The position numbers were made by a program, and so were the translations under genes. Below the pieces are notes generated by a model that did not search any database, was not told the DNA's origin, and was given only the letters and a program-made list of their open reading frames with translations. Below, piece by piece: positions 56,843 to 64,000 of a stretch of 64,000 bases of DNA. The first letter of the stretch is position 1. Every line of letters starts with the position of its first letter. Source of the DNA: Macquaria australasica (Eukaryota > Chordata > Actinopteri > Centrarchiformes > Percichthyidae); assembly GCA_005408345.1 (NCBI GenBank), contig SEMN01000124.1:806001-870000 (forward strand), given 5' to 3'.

Positions 56843-58380
56843 GTAAGTTTGCATGACTCTGATTTTTTAATCCACCATTGTGTTTCTTGTTTACTTGCCG
56901 TGGTTGTTGTCGGCAAAGCTAACAGCCAAGCCAGATAGTTATCAGCATCCGCTTCCAATCAAAAAACACGATGCAAACCTGTTGATTTTAGTTGTTCAGG
57001 ATTAGTGCAACAGTCCGTGATTTAGCGAGGTAAGATACTAAAATCTGGTGCAGGTTTAGTACTGTACTCCGGTTCAAGAGGAAGTGGTTAAACTACTGTA
57101 CAGTTGTTACAGCGACATCCTCTGTGTCACCCTGACAACCTAATTTCACCATCCAGTACCTTTCAGAGAGCAGACTGAAAATCCTAGAAGCGCTGTGTGA
57201 GTGTGCTTTTGTACTGACTGAGTGAGAAAGAGAGATGTGGACGTGTTGTTAAGTTGCCTGAAAGACTCTGATATTAACCCAGTAACTAAGCATTCATTTA
57301 TCAGGTACTTGGCTTGTCAGCGTATTGAAGTGAAAGCAGTGGGGGGATTTCCAGTAGTCAGCTGAGGTCTCTCTCTGTGTGTCTTATTATCTAATTCCTG
57401 AAATGCTTGCATAAGTTTGTTCTTGCTCCATTCACTGGAAGCCAAGGCATTTTTTTGTTTAGAAAGGAGGAAGTGGAAGTGCTATAATTTGTGCCAGCTA
57501 TTCAGTTTTATTTCTGAGTGTCAGTAATAACCTGCCTGGCATGACCCTTTCTTTAAGTGACCAAACTACATCTGTTTGATTTGTATCAGTTGACATAGTT
57601 GGACAGAATTTAAGAGACCTAGTGCATACTATCTGAAAGTATATAACAGTTATTTATTGTCTATGGCCCTCTGTGTAAAACAAAATATACATATTTAATA
57701 AGTTGTTTTTCCTGTGGGAACAATGTGATGACTTCCTAAGTAGTTACTGGTAAACATTTGGCACAGGGCCGTGTGTGTGTGTGTGTGTGTGACTGACAAA
57801 CTGTGTGGGACCCTTTTCCACTTGGGACGTTCCCCTCCCTTCCCCCACCCTGTCCCCTCCTGACTCCCGCTGCACCCAGCCTCAGTCCCTCAACCCTCCA
57901 CATTCCTGCACACACACACCCACTCCCTGCAGCAGCCCTGAGGAGGCTGCCATGACATCACACCACATCCCACCACAAGTAGCCCTTTTATTACAAGGAA
58001 CGCAGTGTTTGTGTGGCAGCAGATAGCTTAAGCCCTTCTGGGAAGGTACGAAACATTGATTGTACTTAGGTTATGGGTTTGATGTATGCAGTTGGTGTGT
58101 GTGTTTGTGTAGCAGGTTGTGGTTTGTGTTTGTCATCAGTAAAGGTAAAGGCCATTAATTGGTCCTACTTTAGTGTGGTTGGTGTTAAGTGTGTGCTGCC
58201 ATCCAACTGGTTTTATTTACCATTTAAGCCTCTAACTATTATTTTCATTCTTGATTCTTTTTTTGTCCTCAATTAATTGGTTTTGTGTATAAAATGTTAA
58301 GCTCAAAGTTAAGTCTTGACACTGCTTACTTAGTCTGACTAAGAATCTCGAAATCCAAAGTTCTTAAATTATATTAATTA

Positions 58381-58656
58381 GGGCTGCAACAAAATATTCT
58401 GATTACTTTCTTGATTAACCATTTGGTCTATAAAAAGTCATACAATAGTGAAAAATGCCTTTCTCAATTTTCTTGGTAACAGCCTAAAACCTAAAGATAG
58501 TCAGTATACTATAATGTAAGACAAGGAAAAACGGCAAATCTTCACATTTAAGAGGCTGGAACCAGCAAAGTTTTGGCATTTTTTGCTTGAAAAATGACTT
58601 AAATGCTTAGTCTACTGATCAGCTAATACATTAATTTACTCATCATTTCAACTCTA
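58381..58656 (+). repeat. Dispersed GGGCTGCAAC repeat, copy 8 (full length)
   Basis: Starts GGGCTGCAACAAAATATTCT; contains CAATAGTGAAAAATGCC, GAGGCTGGAACCAG and TTTTTTGCTTGAAAAATGAC; ends CTCATCATTTCAACTCT. AT-rich TAATTA words flank both ends. Confidence 0.8.
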
Positions 58657-58714
58657 ATTATTTAAAATGTAGAAAAGCAAGCAGCTTCTTGTTATTTGTC
58701 TTCAAAGTTTAATT

Positions 58715-58765
58715 TGATTAATTCTCTGTTGACTTAACTAATTGATTAATCCTTTCAGCACTAGT
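58715..58765 (+). repeat. Dispersed GGGCTGCAAC repeat, copy 9 (right-end fragment)
   Basis: GATTAATTCTCTGTTGACTT and ACTAATTGATTAATCCTTTC followed by AGCACT match the family's right end. Confidence 0.55.
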
Positions 58766-59749
58766 TGGTAAACATAGCAACTCTGTCTCAGAGGAATTAT
58801 CTAACAACAAATCTGATCTTATAACAGCACTTTTAAATAGTCGAATTATTGAACTGGTTAATCTGTGGTGCTGTCCTGATCTGTCTGATCCCCTGCTGTT
58901 GGTTCGTTTGCAATCAGGACACAAGTTTTAACCCTTAACCTGTGTAGATCCCATCATCTAGAGTGAACACATTTCATGAATGTGCAAGGATATAACAGTG
59001 CCCGGATATGTGGAGGATAAAAATGTAAACATCCCTCCCTGGGATGTTGGGTGATGTAGGATTATGTCCCATATGGTAAGCTGCTGCCTCTATGCATCTT
59101 ATCTCCTTTCTCTCCATCACTGGACACTTCCCCTTGCTCTCCTGTTTTCCACAGTCACTTCATTAGCCTGAAGAGATGAAAGGATTTCTGCTGAGATAGA
59201 GAATTGATGTGATGAAGCAGGAAATGGCGGGGCTATAGCTGCATCTGTTGTTGCCGGCAGATCTGTGTTGGTTTTTGTGGTGTTGGAAAGTATCCGATTT
59301 AATTCCTGTTTATATCTAATCACTGCTGTTTACTTGCTCTTTGCTAGTGTTTGATGTAGTCTGGGGAATTGGTTAGAGGCAAAGTATTCTACAGGTTGCA
59401 TTAGTCAGCAACAGACGGGGTTGGTGTTATGTGGTGTCTACACTTACACAGCCATATATCCACCTTTTTGTGTTCCCCAAAGGCTGCACTAATGATTGAT
59501 TACGCTCTGGTGATAATGCACACACAATAATATCTTGCCTACTGTATGTCTCTCCCTGCCAATATGTTATCTACACCCCCACCACACTCACTTTGCACTG
59601 TTTCACTCGTTTTCCTCCATCCCTCCCCAAGGGGTGCAATTTTTCTTCTGCCACCTCTGTCATTCTTTTCTCTCTCTGACGGGATAAGGACTGGTGTGTG
59701 TCTTTGTGTGATGGAATTGCATAGTGGGACCCCTGGCTCTGGAGTGGCC

Positions 59750-59751
<2 letters not shown>

Positions 59752-59785
<34 letters not shown>
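59752..59785. repeat. (GT)17 microsatellite
   Basis: Uninterrupted tract in erf intron 1. Confidence 0.95.
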
Positions 59786-59787
<2 letters not shown>

Positions 59788-60124
59788 ACAATGGTGGGAG
59801 TGGGGCAGGCCTAGGGGCTGATTGTGTGTGGACTTGTGGGGCCAGGGACCTCTCATTGTACTCATAATGGTGCAGGGTAGCTCATAGTTTGGTGGTGCTT
59901 TTGACAAGTGAAGAGACCGCACTTCTGAATGCATGTCAAATGCGTGTGTGTGTGTGTGTGTGTGTGAGTGTGAGTGAAAGAAACTGAAACAAAGAGTGAG
60001 GTAAATGTGGACATCCCAGTCTATTTTTCTTCAGTCATTCAACTACGTAGTTTAATGATGATTGTTTTGTGCTGCTTCCCCAGAGTGATTGACGTGCCTT
60101 GGAGCCATTTTACCATTTATTCTA

Positions 60125-60174
<50 letters not shown>
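60125..60174. repeat. (CA)24 microsatellite
   Basis: Uninterrupted tract. Confidence 0.97.
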
Positions 60175-60176
<2 letters not shown>

Positions 60177-61184
60177 CCTACCTTATGATGTGGCAGGGCA
60201 GGAGACAAAAGGGTATTTTGTGAGTAAGGAATTGAGAGAGAACATTTCACCTTTCCCCTGTGTGGGTTTATGCGTGCGATTGCGAGCATATGCTTTTCAA
60301 TCTCAACACACACACAACCCCTGTGATGATAAGCGCAGCGATTAGCCTTATCTGTGAAAACTCCCTTGCAGTGCTGACCACAGCAAAACCACTACCTCCT
60401 ATTATCCCAATACAGTTTTACAGCCTGGTTTATGGGACAGTGTCCTGCTGTGATCAGGCTCAGCCAACATGCTTTAAGCCTGAAACAGATGATGTTCCAT
60501 AACAAAACTGGTTATCTTCCATCTGAAAAAGCTGGCAAATTCTGTTATGTGCCAAGAATCAACTTTGGTTGCTCGTGTGAATGTATCAGCTGTTAGAATT
60601 CTGTTATTAATTAGCTATTAATCCAAAATAACTTTGCTGAGACAATTGTGGGCTAAAATCTTATGCAGCACTCAATATATACTCTGTGATAACACTGAGG
60701 TCATTTATGTTGATGTGGTGTTTTAAGCTGTTGTAAAATATTGAATTTTACATTCAGATTTGTACAACAGACAGAATGAGCAATCCCAGTGAAGGCAGCG
60801 TGGCCCACTTTTCGTTGTCACAACAGTTCTTCATAAAAGTTTTGATATGGTCGTCTGTGACGATAAGTTGACAAATGACTTCTGGTAGAGGGGGCCTTCA
60901 GTTGTGGAAATGTCTGTATTTAGTCAGGAATGTGACCAAAGGGTACAATGTGCTCAGCCAGTCGACACTAATGGACCTCCCCACCATTAGTCCGGTGCCA
61001 CCCTTGACCAGGGAGACCAGAGAGACCACAGCTAACAAGGGAGTCCTACCCTTGACGGCCCGGGTGCTTCTGACCGCTGTCCAGTACTGCTGGCGGGCCT
61101 GTACACATACACGGAGCACACACACTCACTTGCATATGTGCGGGGAGACTGTATGTATTTGTAGCTAGGAGGGATATGTGAAAA

Positions 61185-61245
61185 GACAAATTTCAATTGC
61201 CTTGTGTACGTGGACAATAAAGCAATCTTATTCTTCTTCTTCACT
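61185..61245 (+). repeat. Retroelement-like 3' end
   Basis: AAGACAAATTTCAATTGCCT, TGTGTACGTGGACAATAAAG and a CTTATTCTTCTTCTTC tail resemble the 3' ends of fish non-LTR elements. The preceding 60875-61168 open frame may belong to it but shows no recognisable domain. Confidence 0.45.
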
Positions 61246-61591
61246 TGCGCACACTGCTGCTTTTTATTGGAATTCTTGGACCTCCCACATTCCTGCTTAG
61301 AAGGTTAATAGTTGCCGGCTGTGTTGCATTACACATGAGGGGAAAACACAACCCTTACTATCTCTGCAAGCCTTTCCTCAATACACTCACTCAGTGACTT
61401 GCAAAGCACGCATGCATTTATATACAGACATATTTTTAATATCTACTAAGGACAATGTGAATGAAACTGATTTAGGAATGCAATCAAAATAATGGCTAAT
61501 GGCTAATATTTTAAGAGATGAGAAGTAACATTTTTAACTAAAGCAGCCTCAAAATGCACACATACTCTGCACACATACTCCACACACATAC

Positions 61592-61592
61592 T

Positions 61593-61647
<55 letters not shown>
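61592..61647. repeat. (CA)28 microsatellite
   Basis: Uninterrupted tract preceded by CACACATACTC units. Confidence 0.97.
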
Positions 61648-61649
<2 letters not shown>

Positions 61650-62193
61650 CTTTTCAAATGGGTATCAAAATTCCTGTTGAGTATGCAGTAGGGTGTGTTG
61701 GTGTGCATGGACTGACCTGCACTGTTCAGCAGCTGTTTGTGTTTGCGTGTGCATGTGTGCTGTAATGTAATATGGGGAGTTTACAGAGCTACATTGTTGT
61801 AGAGGTGACTCAGAGTGAGGCGCAGAATGGCATGTTATTGTAAAAGAATATCAAGTGTGTATATGAAGGAGACAGGGTTTTCTGGGTGAGCAGCTGTGTA
61901 AAGGTATTACCTGGGAACAAAATATTTACGTTGTTGCTTGTTGGGTGTATGTATAACAGCTTCTTGGTGATGGCGGCGCCATTGAAACTGATCTGAGTCT
62001 GATGACATGCGCGTGCGCACACACACACACACATTAAGATCAGGTAACTCTATTCCTCTGATCCTTCCAGGTGAGAGGTTTTATTTTGGATCCTCACAAC
62101 ACAATGACCTGTCCTTTAGGTTAGAGCCTGGAGTGTCACCTCTCTGCTGGTTAGAGTATAATCAGTGTGTAAACTGTCAAGACCATGACAGCA

Positions 62194-62228
62194 CTCAGTC
62201 AGTCAGTCAGTCAGTCAGTCAGTCAGTC
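62194..62228. repeat. (CAGT)n microsatellite
   Basis: About eight tetranucleotide units. Confidence 0.95.
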
Positions 62229-62295
62229 ATGAAGCTAACTTGTCCTTCATAGCACCACCTTTAACCACACCACAACCACCTGGCCTGGCCTGTTG

Positions 62296-62300
<5 letters not shown>

Positions 62301-62363
<63 letters not shown>
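62301..62363. repeat. (CA)31 microsatellite
   Basis: Preceded by GCGCGCGC, a purine-pyrimidine alternating stretch that could adopt Z-DNA. Confidence 0.97.
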
Positions 62364-62366
<3 letters not shown>

Positions 62367-64000
62367 AGAGTAGTTTCTCGTAATCCTCTACTGATGCTGC
62401 TGCACCCAATGGTGGCTGTTTTTGCCAATGAAAGGGCTCGGCCCGAGTGGTGTTGTAATGTATACTCCTAATCTTCTTGGATTAACCCAATAATACTGGT
62501 CATGCTGAGGGCATCTTTACAGTAGGGATCAGCACACAGTGTTGTACTGTGTACTGTGAATTTAAAAATTAACAGACAATTTTTTGAACCTCCGTGCCTT
62601 CTGGTGAGGTAGTAAGTGCATAGACTTTAGCATATTTTATCCTTGTTAATTATAAAAAAACAGAAATTACAACTTGTACATAGTAATTTGAACTTCATTA
62701 GTGCTCGTGTGTAAGTGTGATAGAGATTGGGCTGTCCCAGGCCCTCTGATTCAGGGAGGCGGTGAGTGGAGCTCGTAACCCCTCTCTAACCCCTTAAGTC
62801 CAGTGCAGTCAGCAGACACTCCCTACAGAAAGGCAGCAGTGTTTGAATAGTTCCTCTGGCTATTTTTATCTGGGAATCTGCCTCTGTGCTGGACCCAGGG
62901 AGCGGGGGTGGAGGGCAAATATCTAATCTAATTTCGGACGATGGGAAGTCACCAAAAGGACTTCTGTGTCACTTGCATAGTGTCGATATTTTGTGTGTGT
63001 GTCTGTGTGGTTGGCTGTCGGGTACTGAAATGCTGTCTGGCGCCAAGTTAAACTTTCTCTCTTGTCACCCTCCTCCTCTTCTTCCCTCTCTCCCTTCCCC
63101 CATTCCTCCCTCTTTTTTCCTCGCCTCTCTCTCTCTCCTTCCCTGCACCCCATGTAAGGAATGCAAGATCACGTTTGGAGTTTTCTTTTCAACCAGTCTT
63201 TCCTCTCCCTCTGCCTGTCTGTCGTTCACTGTGCTCACTCTCCCTGTCTCTCTGTCTTTACCTTGTGTGTGTGTGTGTCTCTCTCTCTCTCTCCCTCCAT
63301 GTTCAGACCTGTTCTCTCTTTTGCACGTCAGAGCTCATTTTGAACTTTGAGCCAACTCATCACAGCCCAGTGTATGTATGTGAGTGAGAAAGGCAGGGCT
63401 TTAGGTGGGAATGCCATGTCCGAAGTAAAACGTGTGTCTATGTGCGAACAAACTGTTGTTAATAAAAAGATTGATTCTGTGTTCCCTTTTTAGGAATTGT
63501 AAACGTATACGCTTTTAATTTTAGTTAACACTACCTTAACGGTAAGGAAGCCAGCTGTTTCCTCATCTGAGCACAGGCATATAGTGGGAAATAACAACTG
63601 GGCCGTTTGCAGGTGTGTACATACAGATGCAACATAATTGCTGGCCAAATGGCACTCTGTCCGGTAGGATAAGCAGTAGCAAACTGTGTGTGTGTGTGTG
63701 CGCGCGTCAGGGAAAGTGATAAGTGGAAAGAGGACATCCTCTGCCTTTTATCAGCTGTGACTGCTTGATCTAATTTTATCCTTCTGGACAACCCCACACG
63801 TAAGCACGGTCATTTGAGATTTAGAAACACAAACCCACTGTCTCAGTAGACCAAATGATTGCTAATCTACCTCTTGCTGGAATCACAGGCCTGTTGCTGG
63901 ATCCTGTTCTTTCGCTAGACTTCTGACGTTTGAGCCAGATGGATCCTATGAAGTGTATGTGTATAGGAGAGAGAGATAATGTTTTCATTTGAAACAGACT

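Larger units (their letters stand above)
56843..64000 (+). other. erf: erf intron 1 (incomplete)
   Basis: Begins with GTAAGT and runs past the window end. It holds two copies of the dispersed GGGCTGCAAC repeat near 58380-58765, GT/CA tracts, a (CAGT)n tract and a retroelement-like 3' end near 61190. A kappaB-type GGGGATTTCC lies at 57343-57352. No ETS-domain or other exon is recognisable. Confidence 0.65.

Noticed and set aside
60875..61168. 97-codon plus-strand open frame
   Set aside because: No recognisable domain; adjoins a retroelement-like 3' end and a CA-rich stretch, so more likely repeat-derived.

Overview
This is vertebrate nuclear DNA, most likely from a percomorph (spiny-rayed) teleost. 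Genes have GT-AG introns, CA/GT microsatellites are dense, and several interspersed repeats look like families I know from percomorph genomes. There is no prokaryotic, viral or organellar gene content. Nearly all long open frames are low-complexity shadows of microsatellites and polypyrimidine tracts.

Layout: (1) 1-18150 is non-coding: microsatellites, two older repeats and a few complex islands that look regulatory. (2) 18695-32478 is one plus-strand gene read through 15 coding exons, pou2f2 (Oct-2, POU-domain octamer-binding factor). The spliced model is 693 aa and every exon phase closes. The N-terminus (DIRMSKALEVEK), the DIQQLLQLQQLVLVPGH motif, the POU-specific domain, the POU homeodomain (EILLIAEQL, WFCNRRQKEKRINP) and the C-terminus match Oct-2 rather than Oct-1. 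(3) 32479 to about 40000 is an inferred 7.5 kb 3' UTR ending at an AATAAA, with a foldback element inside it. (4) About 40000-55900 is intergenic and repeat-rich. (5) 55905-56828 is a CG-dense promoter and leader ending in a short coding exon, MKTPGDS plus the first base of a Gly codon, which matches the first coding exon of erf (ETS2 repressor factor). (6) 56829-64000 is erf intron 1; the ETS-domain exons lie outside the window.

Human POU2F2 and ERF are close neighbours on 19q13.2, so their adjacency here supports both calls. pou2f2 encodes an activator that binds ATGCAAAT; several perfect octamers lie in its own introns and upstream of erf, including an inverted pair 20 bp apart, so autoregulation and regulation of the neighbour are testable.

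The most interesting points are in pou2f2: an apparently lost 5' splice site on exon 14 with an in-frame substitute 27 nt upstream (a 9-codon loss); an unannotated candidate alternative terminal exon; a roughly 200 bp direct repeat flanking the last coding exon; and a long GT tract 11 bp from the exon 4 donor. I found no previously undescribed multi-gene system. Start sites, UTR limits and repeat limits are estimates by eye.
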